Numbered from the stretch's first letter, positions 51,534-60,652 are shown. The stretch: DNA of 64,000 bases from Pedobacter sp. Leaf170 (GCF_920984665.1 NZ_CAKLBP010000006.1:124001-188000), one strand, 5' to 3'. Numbers and translations: made by a program. The notes: a model not told the origin generated them from the letters alone.

Positions 51534-52613
51534 TTAAAGTTTATCATTTGCGTTGATGCAATTTAAATCTTCGAAAGCTAAAGTTAAACGTTTAACAAAA
51601 GCTTCTTCCGCTTTGCGTAACCAAACACGTGGATCGTAATACTTTTTATTAGGTTTATCATCTCCATCCGGATTGCCAATTTGGCCTTGAAGATAAGCTT
51701 CGTTTTGCTTGTAGTAGCCTAAAATACCTTCCCAAAATGCCCATTGCATGTCAGTATCAATATTCATTTTAATGGCACCGTAAGAAATTGCTTCTCTGAT
51801 TTCTTCCTGAGAAGAACCTGAACCACCATGAAAAACAAAGTTGATAGGTTTTTCAGCGGTTAAGCTATATTTTTCTTTGATAAAATCCTGAGAATTTTTC
51901 AAAATTACCGGCTGCAATTTAACATTACCAGGTTTGTAAACACCATGAACATTACCAAAAGCTGCAGCAACCGTAAAACGAGGAGAAATTTTGCTTAATT
52001 CATCGTAAGCATAGGCAACTTCACTTGGTTGAGTATATAATTTTGAACTATCTACATCGCTGTTATCTACACCATCTTCCTCACCACCGGTTACACCTAG
52101 TTCAATTTCTATAGTCATATTCATTTTTGCCATGCGAGCAAAATATTTTGAAGAAATTTCCATGTTTTCTTCGATAGATTCTTCAGATAAATCTAACATG
52201 TGTGATGAAAACAGAGGTTTTCCGGTTTCAGCAAAGAATTTTTCACCGTGGTCTAAAAGGCCATCAATCCATGGCAATAATTTTTTAGCGGCGTGGTCTG
52301 TATGTAAAACTACAGCAACACCATAATGCTCTGCCAATAAATGTACATGTTTAGCTGCCGATACAGCACCTAAAATACATGCTTGCAATTTCTCATTATC
52401 TAAAGATTTACCAGCATAAAACTGTGCACCACCATTAGATAGTTGAATCATAACTGGCGAATTTACTGCCTTTGCAGTTTCCAATACCGCATTAACCGTG
52501 TTTGTACCGGTTACGTTAACTGCTGGTAAAGCAAACTGGTGTTTTTTAGCCTGCTCAAATAATTCTTGAACGGCATCTCCGTAAATTACGCCTTTGTAGC
52601 CTTTTAAACTCAT
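51534..52613 (-). CDS. fbaA: Class II fructose-bisphosphate aldolase
   Basis: A 359-residue protein of the type A class II aldolases (E. coli FbaA length). Motifs: FALPAVNVTGTNTVNAVLE, VVLHTDHAAKKLLPWIDG (catalytic Asp and first zinc His), IEIELGVTGGEEDGVD, the zinc-His segment AAFGNVHGVYKPGNV, NFVFHGGSGS (zinc His) and KMNIDTDMQWAFWEG. It cleaves fructose-1,6-bisphosphate in glycolysis and reverses it in gluconeogenesis. Single gene with its own promoter and terminator. Confidence 0.97.
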   Translation of the reverse strand: MSLKGYKGVIYGDAVQELFEQAKKHQFALPAVNVTGTNTVNAVLETAKAVNSPVMIQLSNGGAQFYAGKSLDNEKLQACILGAVSAAKHVHLLAEHYGVAVVLHTDHAAKKLLPWIDGLLDHGEKFFAETGKPLFSSHMLDLSEESIEENMEISSKYFARMAKMNMTIEIELGVTGGEEDGVDNSDVDSSKLYTQPSEVAYAYDELSKISPRFTVAAAFGNVHGVYKPGNVKLQPVILKNSQDFIKEKYSLTAEKPINFVFHGGSGSSQEEIREAISYGAIKMNIDTDMQWAFWEGILGYYKQNEAYLQGQIGNPDGDDKPNKKYYDPRVWLRKAEEAFVKRLTLAFEDLNCINANDKL

Positions 52614-52635
52614 CTCTTGTTAATTTTTATTTGTT

Positions 52636-52664
52636 CGAAGTTATAAAAAAAATTTACATTCCAA
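52636..52664 (-). promoter_or_regulatory. Possible promoter of fbaA
   Basis: Minus strand TTG, 18 bases, then TAACTTCG, one mismatch from TAnnTTTG. The transcript would start about 20 bases before the ATG. Confidence 0.35.
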
Positions 52665-52769
52665 GCTTTTGTAACAACAGAATTATTTGCCTTACAACCA
52701 AATAGAGGGCATTTAGTGTAGAAAGCACATTATCCTTAGTGTAAGAAACACACACTATTTATAAATTAC

Positions 52770-53033
52770 AATGTTCAAGAATCAATTTTCAAAAACCTAG
52801 AGCAACAGGGTATTATAAATCTCAAATTTCAAGAATCAATTATCAAAAACCTAAAGCAGCAGGATATTATAAATTTCAAATTTCAAGAATCAATTATCAA
52901 AAACCTAAAGCAGCAGGATATTATAAATCTCAAATTTCAAGAATCAATTATCAAAAACCTAAAGCAGCAGGATATTATAAATCTCAAATTTCAAGAATCA
53001 ATTATCAAAAACATAGCGCAACAGGTGATTATG
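52770..53033. repeat. 54-bp tandem array, about five units
   Basis: Reference points CAAATTTCAAGAATCAATT at 52823, 52877, 52931 and 52985 give an exact 54-base period; a diverged unit precedes the first. Units share ATCAAAAACCTAAAGCAGCA and GGATATTATAAATC. The middle units are almost identical; the outer ones diverge. Confidence 0.92.
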
Positions 53034-53043
53034 ATTTTTAAGA

Positions 53044-53155
53044 TTTGGTTATTGCAATTTGATAATTGAGTTTTTGGTAATTGAAATTTGGTTATTGCAA
53101 TATGATTATTGAGTTGTAAGTAATTGAAATTTGGTAATTTCAATTTGCTTATTGG
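53044..53155. repeat. 43-bp tandem array
   Basis: TTTGGTTATTGCAA at 53044 and 53087, and TTTGGTAATTTCAA at 53130, give a 43-base period. Sequence words (TTGATAATTGA, GAAATTTG) are the reverse complement of words in the neighbouring 54-bp array. Confidence 0.75.
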
Positions 53156-53215
53156 TTATTCCTCATGTTAATTATATTTTTCGTTTCTTTGCAATCCAAT
53201 TCTTTAAAAAATTAT

Positions 53216-54061
53216 ATGGCCTGGTTTAAAAGAGAAAATAAAGGTATTATTACCACAACTGAAGAGAAGAAAGAGGCACCGGATGGCGTGTGGAATAAAT
53301 GTCCGAATTGTAAAAAACCGTTGCACCAGACAGAATTACAAGAAAACAAATATGTTTGTCATTATTGTGATTACCATCTGAGAGTAGGTTCAAAAGAATA
53401 TTTCGAAGTTTTATTTGATAACAATGATTTTAAAGAGCTTTTTGCAAATTTAACTTCTGGCGACCCGCTAAACTTTAATGATAACAAACCTTATACAGAG
53501 CGAATCAAAGAAAGCCAGGCTAAAACCGGCTTAAAAGATGCTATCAGAGCAGGTGTTGGTAAAATTGAAGGCGAAGAAATTGTTATTGCCTGTATGGATT
53601 TTGCTTTCATTGGCGGTTCTATGGGTTCGGTTGTAGGCGAAAAAATTGCCCGTTCTATCGATTATTCTATAAAACATAAAATTCCGTTTTTAATGATTTC
53701 AAAATCTGGCGGAGCACGTATGATGGAAGCCGCATTTTCACTAATGCAAATGGCAAAAACATCAGCCAAACTGGCGTTATTAAGTCAGGCTAAAATCCCA
53801 TACATCTCTTTACTTACCGATCCAACAACTGGTGGCGTTACCGCATCTTACGCAATGCTTGGCGACATCAATATTGCTGAACCAGGTGCGTTAATCGGCT
53901 TCGCCGGTCCTCGTGTAATTAAAGAAACCATTAAAAAAGATTTACCAAAAGGCTTCCAAACCTCCGAATTTGTTTTAGAACATGGTTTCCTTGATTTTAT
54001 TGTAGATAGAAGAGCAATGAAAGCTAAACTTGCTTCATTTATCAAAATGATGAATAACTAA
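53216..54061 (+). CDS. accD: Acetyl-CoA carboxylase carboxyltransferase subunit beta
   Basis: A 281-residue protein from ATG 53216 ([10 protein letters not shown]), the usual AccD start; the upstream ORF extension is not expected. The N-terminal zinc ribbon has Cys29, Cys32, Cys48 and Cys51 (CPNC..CHYC). The carboxyltransferase domain follows with [23 protein letters not shown] and [18 protein letters not shown]. With AccA it moves carboxyl from carboxybiotin to acetyl-CoA, the first step of fatty-acid synthesis. Two tandem repeat arrays lie upstream. Confidence 0.97.
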   Translation: MAWFKRENKGIITTTEEKKEAPDGVWNKCPNCKKPLHQTELQENKYVCHYCDYHLRVGSKEYFEVLFDNNDFKELFANLTSGDPLNFNDNKPYTERIKESQAKTGLKDAIRAGVGKIEGEEIVIACMDFAFIGGSMGSVVGEKIARSIDYSIKHKIPFLMISKSGGARMMEAAFSLMQMAKTSAKLALLSQAKIPYISLLTDPTTGGVTASYAMLGDINIAEPGALIGFAGPRVIKETIKKDLPKGFQTSEFVLEHGFLDFIVDRRAMKAKLASFIKMMNN

Positions 54062-54113
54062 GTTTTAATAATTGCTCAATTGTTTTAATTGTTCAATTGC
54101 TAATTGATATTTG

Positions 54114-54159
54114 AAAAGCAGGACTTAAGTAACTTCGGTTATTTAAGCCCTGCTTTTTT
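54114..54159 (+). terminator. Terminator after accD
   Basis: AAAGCAGGACTTAAGTAA pairs with TTATTTAAGCCCTGCTTT around CTTCGG, followed by Ts. The left flank TTTGAAAAGCA equals the R1 end word, so it may derive from an R1 copy. Confidence 0.85.
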
Positions 54160-54240
54160 GCTTTATAGATTTCACAACAAACAGCATACAACTATAAGCT
54201 TTATAAATTTTATATCTTTAAGCAACAAACTAACCAAACA

Positions 54241-54687
54241 ATGAAATACTTCGTTACCTGTGCCTTTCTTCTTATCATGAGTAAAATTGCATCCTCGCAA
54301 ACTAAACAAGATACCTTATCAATTAAACAAGCTGCATTAGATTACATTGAATCTCAGCATCAGCCAAATCCATCAAGAATGGAACGTGCTCTGCATCCAC
54401 GAATGGTTAAGCGAACTTTTTGGAAAGATAAAGCAACCAATAAGGATTACGTTAGGGAAACTTCTACTGAATCGATGATATTACTTGCTGAGAGCTACAA
54501 TGTTAAAGGAGATAAATTTCCAGCAAAGCCTAAAAAAGAAATAAAATTATTAGATGTTTCTGAACGAACTGCATCTCTCAAACTTCTTGCAGACGAATGG
54601 ATTGACTATATGCACCTTGTAAAGTTAAATGGTGCATGGAAAATTATCAATGTGTTATCGCAATACAATGATGTTAAGCAACATTAA
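54241..54687 (+). CDS. Secreted NTF2-like (lumazine-binding-type) protein
   Basis: A 148-residue protein with a signal peptide (1-19, KIASSQ). The mature part has the SnoaL/NTF2-like pattern of the putative lumazine-binding family: an N-terminal helix IKQAALDYIESQHQPNPSRMERALHPRMVKRTF, then strands EIKLLDVSERTASLKLLADEWIDYMHLVKLNGAWKIINVLSQ with the closing W-K-I-I-N-V. Members are small ligand-binding or inactive folds; the ligand is not identifiable. Single gene. Confidence 0.8.
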   Translation: MKYFVTCAFLLIMSKIASSQTKQDTLSIKQAALDYIESQHQPNPSRMERALHPRMVKRTFWKDKATNKDYVRETSTESMILLAESYNVKGDKFPAKPKKEIKLLDVSERTASLKLLADEWIDYMHLVKLNGAWKIINVLSQYNDVKQH

Positions 54688-54903
54688 AGCCTCAAAAATA
54701 GACAAACATTAAACCCAGCATAGTTATATATTTTCCTATATGAAAAAATAGATTGCAAGTATTTTGATTCTGAATTCTACTGTTTAAAATTATTAGATGT
54801 TTGGTTCACCAGCAAGGTTTGATTAATCTGCAACATTTCCATTAACATCATATCTCAAAGTATTTATTCCTTAATTTAGCTTATCATTTCAACTAAACTT
54901 ATT

Positions 54904-56451
54904 ATGAATAAAAAACTACTACTACCATCCCTACTCCTATTTACATCATCTTTTACTTTTTCACAAGACAAGAAGTTAATTGATAATATCGTAAAAGAGG
55001 TAAATGAAAATTCGCAATTGGAGAAATTGGCTCATGAGCTTTTAGATGTTGTTGGACCACGTTTAGTAGGTTCACCACAAATGAAACAAGCCAACGATTG
55101 GGCAGTAAAAAAATACGGCGAATGGGGCATTTCTGCTAAAAACGAGAAATGGGGCGAATGGCGTGGATGGGAAAGAGGTGTTACGTATATCGATTTGGTT
55201 AGTCCTCGTTTAAGAACTTTAGAAGGTACTCAATTGGCCTGGAGCCCATCAACCAATGGCAAAGCAATTAATGCTGAAGCAATTATTTTACCTGCGATTA
55301 CCGATTCTGTTTCCTTTCAACAGTGGTTACCAAATGTTAAAGGCAAATTGGTTTTAATATCTATGAATCAACTTTCTGGCCGACCAGAAAAAAACTGGGA
55401 AGAATTTGCCACAAAGGATTTATTCGAAAAGTTTAAAAAAGAGAAAGCTGATGCTGCAAGAGCTTGGGCAGCAGGCATTGCAAAAACTGGTTTAACCGCT
55501 AAAAATTTAGCCTTAGCTATCGAAAATAACGGTGCAGCAGGTATCATTATTAATAACTGGTCGCAAGGTTTTGGCGTTGATAAAATTTTTGGTGCGAATA
55601 CAACTAAAATTCCAACAGTAGATTTATCTATAGAAGATTATGGTTTAGTTTATCGTTTGGCAAAAAGCGGCAACAAACCAATGCTAAAAATCGAGTCAGA
55701 ATCTAAAGAACATGGTGTTGTGCCAACATTTAATACATTAGCAGAAATTAAAGGCAAGCAAAAACCTAAAGAATATGTAATGCTTTCTGCTCACTTCGAT
55801 TCGTGGGATGGTGCGAGTGGTGCTACAGATAACGGTTCGGGAACTATTATGATGATGGAAGCCCTGCGTATTTTAAAGAAATTTTACCCTAACCCAAAAC
55901 GCACAATTTTAGTGGGCCATTGGGGAAGTGAAGAACAAGGTTTAAATGGGTCAAGAGCTTTTGTAGAAGACCATCCTGAGATTGTAAATAACATACAAGC
56001 CTTATTTAATCAGGATAATGGAACAGGTCGTGTGGTTAATATTGGCGGACAAGGTTTTGCAAAATCTAAAGATTACATTACCCGTTGGTTAGCTGCAGTT
56101 CCAGATACCATTAAAAATCAGATTAAAACCAGCTTTCCAGGTACGCCAGGTGCCGGAGGTTCTGATTTCGCATCTTTTGTTGCTGCTGGCGCTTTAGGTT
56201 ATTCTTTAAGCTCTACCAGTTGGGATTATGGAACTTACACCTGGCATACCAACCGCGATAGCTACGATAAATTAGTTTTTGATGAAATTAGAAGCAACGT
56301 TATATTGGCTGCAATTATGGTTTATATGGCTTGTGAAGACGCGGAAAAAACGTCAACAGAAAAATCAACTGATTTACCTGTAAATGAACGTACCGGAAAG
56401 CAAGCAACTTGGCCTGTTCAAAGTAAAGCGAACAGAAAAGGTGGTTTATAA
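54904..56451 (+). CDS. Secreted M28 peptidase with PA-like insert
   Basis: A 515-residue protein with a signal peptide (1-20, FTFSQ). An N-terminal part (ELLDVVGPRLVGSPQMKQANDWAVKKYGEWG) is followed by a PA-like segment (~120-260, GKLVLISMNQ, GAAGIIINNW). The M28 catalytic domain follows: SAHFDSWDGASGATDNGSGT (zinc His/Asp, bridging Asp), HWGSEEQGLNGSRAF (catalytic and zinc Glu), NQDNGTGR (Asp) and a final WHTNRDSYDK (His). It resembles carboxypeptidase Q-like enzymes and is expected to hydrolyse peptides outside the inner membrane. Strong terminator downstream. Confidence 0.92.
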   Translation: MNKKLLLPSLLLFTSSFTFSQDKKLIDNIVKEVNENSQLEKLAHELLDVVGPRLVGSPQMKQANDWAVKKYGEWGISAKNEKWGEWRGWERGVTYIDLVSPRLRTLEGTQLAWSPSTNGKAINAEAIILPAITDSVSFQQWLPNVKGKLVLISMNQLSGRPEKNWEEFATKDLFEKFKKEKADAARAWAAGIAKTGLTAKNLALAIENNGAAGIIINNWSQGFGVDKIFGANTTKIPTVDLSIEDYGLVYRLAKSGNKPMLKIESESKEHGVVPTFNTLAEIKGKQKPKEYVMLSAHFDSWDGASGATDNGSGTIMMMEALRILKKFYPNPKRTILVGHWGSEEQGLNGSRAFVEDHPEIVNNIQALFNQDNGTGRVVNIGGQGFAKSKDYITRWLAAVPDTIKNQIKTSFPGTPGAGGSDFASFVAAGALGYSLSSTSWDYGTYTWHTNRDSYDKLVFDEIRSNVILAAIMVYMACEDAEKTSTEKSTDLPVNERTGKQATWPVQSKANRKGGL

Positions 56452-56474
56452 ATAAAAATTTATTAATAAATTAG

Positions 56475-56507
56475 AAAAGAGCATTTGGAAACAGATGCTC
56501 TTTTTTT
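56475..56507 (+). terminator. Terminator after the M28 gene
   Basis: AAAAGAGCAT / ATGCTCTTTT with a 10-base loop and a seven-T run, 24 bases past the stop. Confidence 0.9.
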
Positions 56508-56588
56508 GATTCGACTGTAATTCATAAAATCCTTTTACAGAAACGAACCCTATAAAGTTGAAATCCCTTTGCAACCTTGAATAATTTG

Positions 56589-56670
56589 TTATGCTGAGGC
56601 ACGAAGCATCTGCAACCGATGAAACACCTGCCTGCCGCAGGCAGGGATTCTTCGTTCCTCAGAATGACAG
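56589..56670. repeat. R2 inverted repeat, copy 5, carrying a GC palindrome
   Basis: GTTATGCTGAGGCACGAAGC..GATGAAA and GATTCTTCGTTCCTCAGAAT..GACAG match the copy at 44348, but CCTGCCTGCCGCAGGCAGG (56627-56645) occupies the position where that copy reads only GA. Confidence 0.85.
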
Positions 56671-56687
56671 TATTTTAAAAAATTTAA

Positions 56688-56814
56688 TTTTGAAGCGCAA
56701 AACCTGTGGTTCTTGGCTCAAGTCCTGTCCCGCCAATACTAAAATCTTTAGGTGAAAATATTACGAGAACGGTGGTCTGAGTTACCAAAAGTATTTCCAT
56801 TATGTCGGGGCTAT
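56688..56814 (-). repeat. R1 dispersed element, copy 10
   Basis: Minus strand: head AGCCCCGACATAATGGAAAT with ACTTTTGG, tail CTAAAGATTTTAGTATTGGC then GGGACAGGACTTGAGCC and a variant end GTTTTGCGCTTCAAAA. Confidence 0.65.
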
Positions 56815-56866
56815 TTAACTTTATGCAGTGCCGTTATTAGTGGTTTTCTTGCACCATCCATTCTTC

Positions 56867-57040
56867 CTAAACCCGATATAGTGAAAATCCTTTTTTATTA
56901 CCCCGAATTTAATTGATTACCACATTGTTCTTACAAGCAATGACGATTAACAGAAGCTAAAAAAGATTGGAACGATAGCCTGCCTGCTGCAGTCAGGCGG
57001 GGCTTTCGGAAACGAAGAGCTACTGTATTTGCTTTTCAAG
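56867..57040 (+). repeat. R1 dispersed element, copy 11, carrying a GC palindrome
   Basis: Head CTAAACCCGATATAGTGAAA with ATCCTTTTTT, tail AAAAAAGATTGGAACGATAG, then GCCTGCCTGCTGCAGTCAGGC (56978-56998) exactly where copy 8 continues with GGGGCC, then GGGGCTTTCGGAAACG and TTTGCTTTTCAAG. Confidence 0.85.
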
Positions 57041-57105
57041 TAATTTTAAGAACTTGTTTTGGAACTTAATGGTCTTCGACAAGCTCAGACTGACAGATTT
57101 AATAT

Positions 57106-58110
57106 CTACTCCTCTTTTTTCTGGAATTTATAAAACAAATAACCTAAAAAGGGAAGAATTAAAATACTACCTAAAAGCAAAGCTAAACCTAAGCTGTAAA
57201 TGGTTTTTTCTGGTCCAACGGTTTCGAAAAGTGACATTGCGTTGCCATTTTTTAATCGGATAAAATTAGGGAAATGTGCATAGCTAATCGCAACCAAAAT
57301 CATCGTTACCTGAAATCCGGCTAAAATCCTTAACACTTTGGTTTTTCCTTTAATCAATAAATACCAAAGTAAAATCAGCGATAAACTGGCCAACACAATT
57401 GCGGTTAAGCCAACGGTATTTTTGAAAACCCAGTCGATTAACGGAATGTTATCAAAATGAGCAGCAATGAAAACCATTGCACCAAATACAACCGCTCCGA
57501 TGTTCATGTATTCTGCCTTTTTGATAAACCTTTGCTTGTCGTGGGTGTCTTTAGTTTCTCCGATTAAGTAAATCGCCGCTAAAAAGCCACACAGTGCTAC
57601 GGTAAAAAATCCAACGGCAATCGAAAACCAATTTAGCCAGCCAAAAACGTAAGCCGAAAGAAAATCATTCGAATTGGTATCAATATGACCGGATATTAAA
57701 CTCCCGGCAATGATGCCCAAAAAAAGTGATGTTATAAAACTAGAATAGCGGAAAATTCTATTGTAAAGCCATTGCATATCATCTTTAACGGCATCGTAAT
57801 GGCGAAAAACAAAGGCCGTACCACGAGCTATGATTCCGATAAGCATTATGAGTAGCGGAATATGCAGGTAAACCGACATGGTTGTGTAAATCTTCGGGAA
57901 ACCTACAAAAAGAATTACGATAGCAATAATTAGCCACATGTGGTTGGCTTCCCACACTGGGCCAATGGCTTGATAGAGCGTTTTACGCGTTCTGCTTCGA
58001 TTTTTTGTGGATGTAAAGAGCTCAATAATTCCTGCACCAAAATCGGCACCGCCTAAAAGGAAATAAAGCAATATGCCCAAACACAAAAAAGTTATTACAA
58101 CGTATTCCAT
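57106..58110 (-). CDS. cydB: Cytochrome bd ubiquinol oxidase subunit II
   Basis: A 334-residue membrane protein with about eight to nine helices. The N-terminal CLGILLYFLLGGADFGAGIIELF and the following GPVWEANHMWLIIAIVILFVGFPKIYTTMS are characteristic of CydB, as is RGTAFVFRHYDAV. The length suits the shorter non-enterobacterial form. With CydA it forms the high-oxygen-affinity quinol oxidase. It begins 30 bases after cydA on the same strand. No CydX-like small ORF is visible between or after them. Confidence 0.95.
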   Translation of the reverse strand: MEYVVITFLCLGILLYFLLGGADFGAGIIELFTSTKNRSRTRKTLYQAIGPVWEANHMWLIIAIVILFVGFPKIYTTMSVYLHIPLLIMLIGIIARGTAFVFRHYDAVKDDMQWLYNRIFRYSSFITSLFLGIIAGSLISGHIDTNSNDFLSAYVFGWLNWFSIAVGFFTVALCGFLAAIYLIGETKDTHDKQRFIKKAEYMNIGAVVFGAMVFIAAHFDNIPLIDWVFKNTVGLTAIVLASLSLILLWYLLIKGKTKVLRILAGFQVTMILVAISYAHFPNFIRLKNGNAMSLFETVGPEKTIYSLGLALLLGSILILPFLGYLFYKFQKKEE

Positions 58111-58140
58111 AATTTATTTTGTTGCCACAGATTGGCTGAA

Positions 58141-59463
58141 TTATACTTCAGATTTTTTATTATTATAAAGTATTGGAACCATTTTTATCTGCCGATAAAG
58201 TAAAAAAGTAACGACAACACTTAACGAAATATAAATTGCCGAGAAAATATAGAAAGAATATGCAATGCCCGGCATTGGCGTTACTGCATCTTTGGTGCGC
58301 ATAATACCATAAATAATCCATGGTTGTCGCCCAACCTCGGTAACAACCCAACCTGCTTCTAAAGCGATATAACCAAGGGGAATGGCAAATACAAATAACT
58401 TTAGCAGCCAACGCTTATTCAGTAATTCTTTTTTGCGAAGCAGGAAGAAGAAGTAAATTAAAGAGATGAGCATTAATAACGTACCGATACCTACCATAAT
58501 CTGGAAGGCATAATGCGTAATTGCTACAGGCGGTTGTTCGTCCTTTGGAATTTTATCCAAGCCTTTAACTTCTGCCTTGAAATTACCATGCGCCAGAAAA
58601 CTTAACGCTCCTGGTATTTTTATTGCGCCCTTAACAGTTCTGTCTTTTTCATTTACAATACCGCCTATTAATAAAGGAGCCGGTTTTTCAGTTGTGTACA
58701 ATGCTTCCATCGCGGCAAGCTTAGCTGGTTGACGTTTGGCTACATCTTTTGCAGAAATATCGCCGCTAATTGGCTGAAGCAATGCGCCAATGCAAGCAAA
58801 AACTGCGGCGATTTTAAATGCTTTTAAATGAAATTCTTTATTCTGATTTCTTAAAATCATTAGCGCATGAACTCCGGCTACCGCAAAACCTGTAGCTGTG
58901 AAGGCGGCTAAGCACATGTGTAAGGCCTGCGAGAACCAGGCTTTATTAAACATGGCTTGTATTGGGTCGATGTTTAGGTATTTTCCATCTACAAAATCAA
59001 AGCCTGCCGGACTATTCATCCAGGCATTTGCAGCAACTACTAAAATACCTGAAGCCAACCCACTTACGCCTACAACCATTCCGGTAAACCAATGAAACCA
59101 TTTGTTTAATTTATTCCAACCGTAAAGAAAAAAGCCCAAAGCAATAGCTTCAATAAAAAATGCTGTTCCTTCTAGAGAAAATGGCATACCGAAAATTGGT
59201 CCGGCGTGTTCCATAAATTTTGGCCATAATAAACCAAGTTCGAAAGACAACATCGTACCAGATACTGCTCCGGTTGCAAAGAAAATAGCTACGCCTTTAC
59301 TCCAGGCTTTAGTTAGGTTTTTATAAACTTCATCGTTTGTTTTAAGCCACTTATAATGCGATACAGCCATAAAAAATGGCATAACCATACCAATACAGGA
59401 GAAAATAATGTGAAAGCCTAATGATAAGGCCATTTGGGAACGAGCTGCTAAAAAATCATCCAT
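58141..59463 (-). CDS. cydA: Cytochrome bd ubiquinol oxidase subunit I
   Basis: A 440-residue membrane protein with about nine helices. The N-terminal ARSQMALSLGFHIIFSCIGM carries the heme b595 His18. The central FSQALHMCLAAFTATGFAVAGVHAL carries a heme b558 His. GRQPWIIYGIMRTKDAVTP is the conserved post-Q-loop motif. The Q-loop is short, so this is the compact form common outside Enterobacteria. It oxidises quinol and reduces oxygen to water at low oxygen. Its start MDDFLAARSQ follows a good -7 box. Confidence 0.96.
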   Translation of the reverse strand: MDDFLAARSQMALSLGFHIIFSCIGMVMPFFMAVSHYKWLKTNDEVYKNLTKAWSKGVAIFFATGAVSGTMLSFELGLLWPKFMEHAGPIFGMPFSLEGTAFFIEAIALGFFLYGWNKLNKWFHWFTGMVVGVSGLASGILVVAANAWMNSPAGFDFVDGKYLNIDPIQAMFNKAWFSQALHMCLAAFTATGFAVAGVHALMILRNQNKEFHLKAFKIAAVFACIGALLQPISGDISAKDVAKRQPAKLAAMEALYTTEKPAPLLIGGIVNEKDRTVKGAIKIPGALSFLAHGNFKAEVKGLDKIPKDEQPPVAITHYAFQIMVGIGTLLMLISLIYFFFLLRKKELLNKRWLLKLFVFAIPLGYIALEAGWVVTEVGRQPWIIYGIMRTKDAVTPMPGIAYSFYIFSAIYISLSVVVTFLLYRQIKMVPILYNNKKSEV

Positions 59464-59488
59464 ATCTGATATTGGATTTTGTGTAACA

Positions 59489-59496
59489 CAAATATA
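59489..59496 (-). promoter_or_regulatory. -7 box (TATATTTG) of cydAB
   Basis: A perfect TAnnTTTG on the minus strand, 25 bases before the cydA ATG. No clear -33 TTG lies at 17-21 bases. Confidence 0.45.
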
Positions 59497-59620
59497 GCGG
59501 ATAAGGTTTTAGGAATAACAGATTTGCAAGGCTTGTTTAGATTTATTTTAAATATAGAATGTTTATAAATTGAAAATAGATTTGGAAGAATATTGCCTCG
59601 TCATTCCCAATGTAATTGAG

Positions 59621-59655
59621 AATCTTAAAGCGGAATTGTATCTCGCTTTAAGATT
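59621..59655. repeat. Inverted repeat between the MBL and cydA genes
   Basis: AATCTTAAAGCG and CGCTTTAAGATT are exact inverted 12-mers with an 11-base loop. A GTCATTCCCAATG word to the left relates it to the R2 family. It lies downstream of the MBL gene and could terminate it. Confidence 0.7.
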
Positions 59656-59679
59656 GTCGCCTATGCGAAAATAACAATA

Positions 59680-60579
59680 TTAGGCGCCTTTTAATTCTTC
59701 GTATGCAGCGGTTAAACTTCTCTGAATCCCTTCTCCTTGCCACTCGGATGCATTAGGAATTGTGGTAATTTTCAAAATATCTTCTTTAGATTTTCCTGCT
59801 TTTATTTCAGCTGAAACCAGTTTTAATAAATTTTGAAGATAATTTTGAAAAGCTTTGATGTCAGCTTTATTTCCGGTGATTTTTTCAGGCTCTCTGCTGT
59901 GTCCGAAAATAAACAGGGTATCGTTATCAAATTGGTTGTGAATTTTATCTAATGCAGTAATCCAGTTGCCAATATGCGCACCATTTTCTCTATCTATGTA
60001 AGGAAATTTGCGGTTGGAGACCAAATCGCCAACGTGAACAATATTTGCATTTTCAAAATGATAAACTGCATCGCCGTTAGTATGTGCAGAGCCATAATAA
60101 TAGGCACTAATTTTTTCATCGCCAACTGGTGCTTTCCAGCCAGTACCAAAGGTTGTATCGGGTAATAATTGTTTATCTAAGTTATTTGCCTTTTCTGCAC
60201 CTCTTTTTTGATTTACCAAGGAGTTTTGATGCGCTACAACTTTCTCCGCCAAACCCTTAAAAGCAATATTACCAGCGGTATGGTCGCCATGGTGGTGTGT
60301 GTTGATTAAATATTTGAAAGGCTTATCGCCCAACTTTTTTAATTCATCAATTACATGTGGCGCAGAGGTTGGGAATTGAGCATCGACAACCGCAAATCCA
60401 TTGGAAGAGTTTAGCCAACCAATGGTTCCACCTTGTTCTGTAAAAACGCCAACATTGTTTCTTAAAGCCTTGAAATTATATGCCCTTAGCAATTCTTTTT
60501 GCGCAAAAACGTCAGTTTTGTAAATTGAAAGCAAAGCCATTGCTAATGCTGAATTTTTGATAAAATTTCTTCTTTCCAT
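59680..60579 (-). CDS. Tat-exported MBL-fold metallo-hydrolase
   Basis: A 299-residue protein from ATG 60579 (MERRNFIKNSALAMALL), giving a twin-arginine signal (RRNFIK then a hydrophobic stretch ending DVFAQ); an ATG eight codons earlier would mask it. The zinc motif is NTHHHGDHTAGN (His95, His97, Asp99, His100), followed by GSAHTNGDAVYHF and a late FGHSREPE. It is a periplasmic beta-lactamase-fold hydrolase. Similarity to class B beta-lactamases is only in fold, so an antibiotic role should not be assumed. Confidence 0.88.
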   Translation of the reverse strand: MERRNFIKNSALAMALLSIYKTDVFAQKELLRAYNFKALRNNVGVFTEQGGTIGWLNSSNGFAVVDAQFPTSAPHVIDELKKLGDKPFKYLINTHHHGDHTAGNIAFKGLAEKVVAHQNSLVNQKRGAEKANNLDKQLLPDTTFGTGWKAPVGDEKISAYYYGSAHTNGDAVYHFENANIVHVGDLVSNRKFPYIDRENGAHIGNWITALDKIHNQFDNDTLFIFGHSREPEKITGNKADIKAFQNYLQNLLKLVSAEIKAGKSKEDILKITTIPNASEWQGEGIQRSLTAAYEELKGA

Positions 60580-60652
60580 GTTAGATAAACTTAAAAAAGC
60601 CACAACAAATGTTATGGCTTAAATTTAATAATTTTATAAATAAAACACTGCT

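Larger units (their letters stand above)
52614..53215. other. Divergent fbaA-accD gap containing two tandem arrays
   Basis: The left part holds the probable fbaA promoter, the middle a 54-bp array (52770-53033) and the right a 43-bp array (53044-53155), with accD starting 60 bases later. No gene is seen. Confidence 0.7.
56452..57105. other. Repeat-dense gap between the M28 and cydB genes
   Basis: In order: terminator (56475-56507), R2 copy with palindrome (56589-56670), an inverted R1 copy (56688-56814), a direct R1 copy with palindrome (56867-57040) and a GGTCTTCGACAAGCTCAGAC word (57071-57090). It is an ordered stack of repeats with no gene. Confidence 0.8.

Noticed and set aside
52770..53033. 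CRISPR array
   Set aside because: The 54-bp (and the 55-bp and 179-bp) units repeat over their whole length, so there are no unique spacers, and no cas gene is present.
59680..60579. Antibiotic-resistance metallo-beta-lactamase
   Set aside because: Only the general MBL HxHxDH fold motif is seen; without subclass-specific features or context, a resistance role is not supported.
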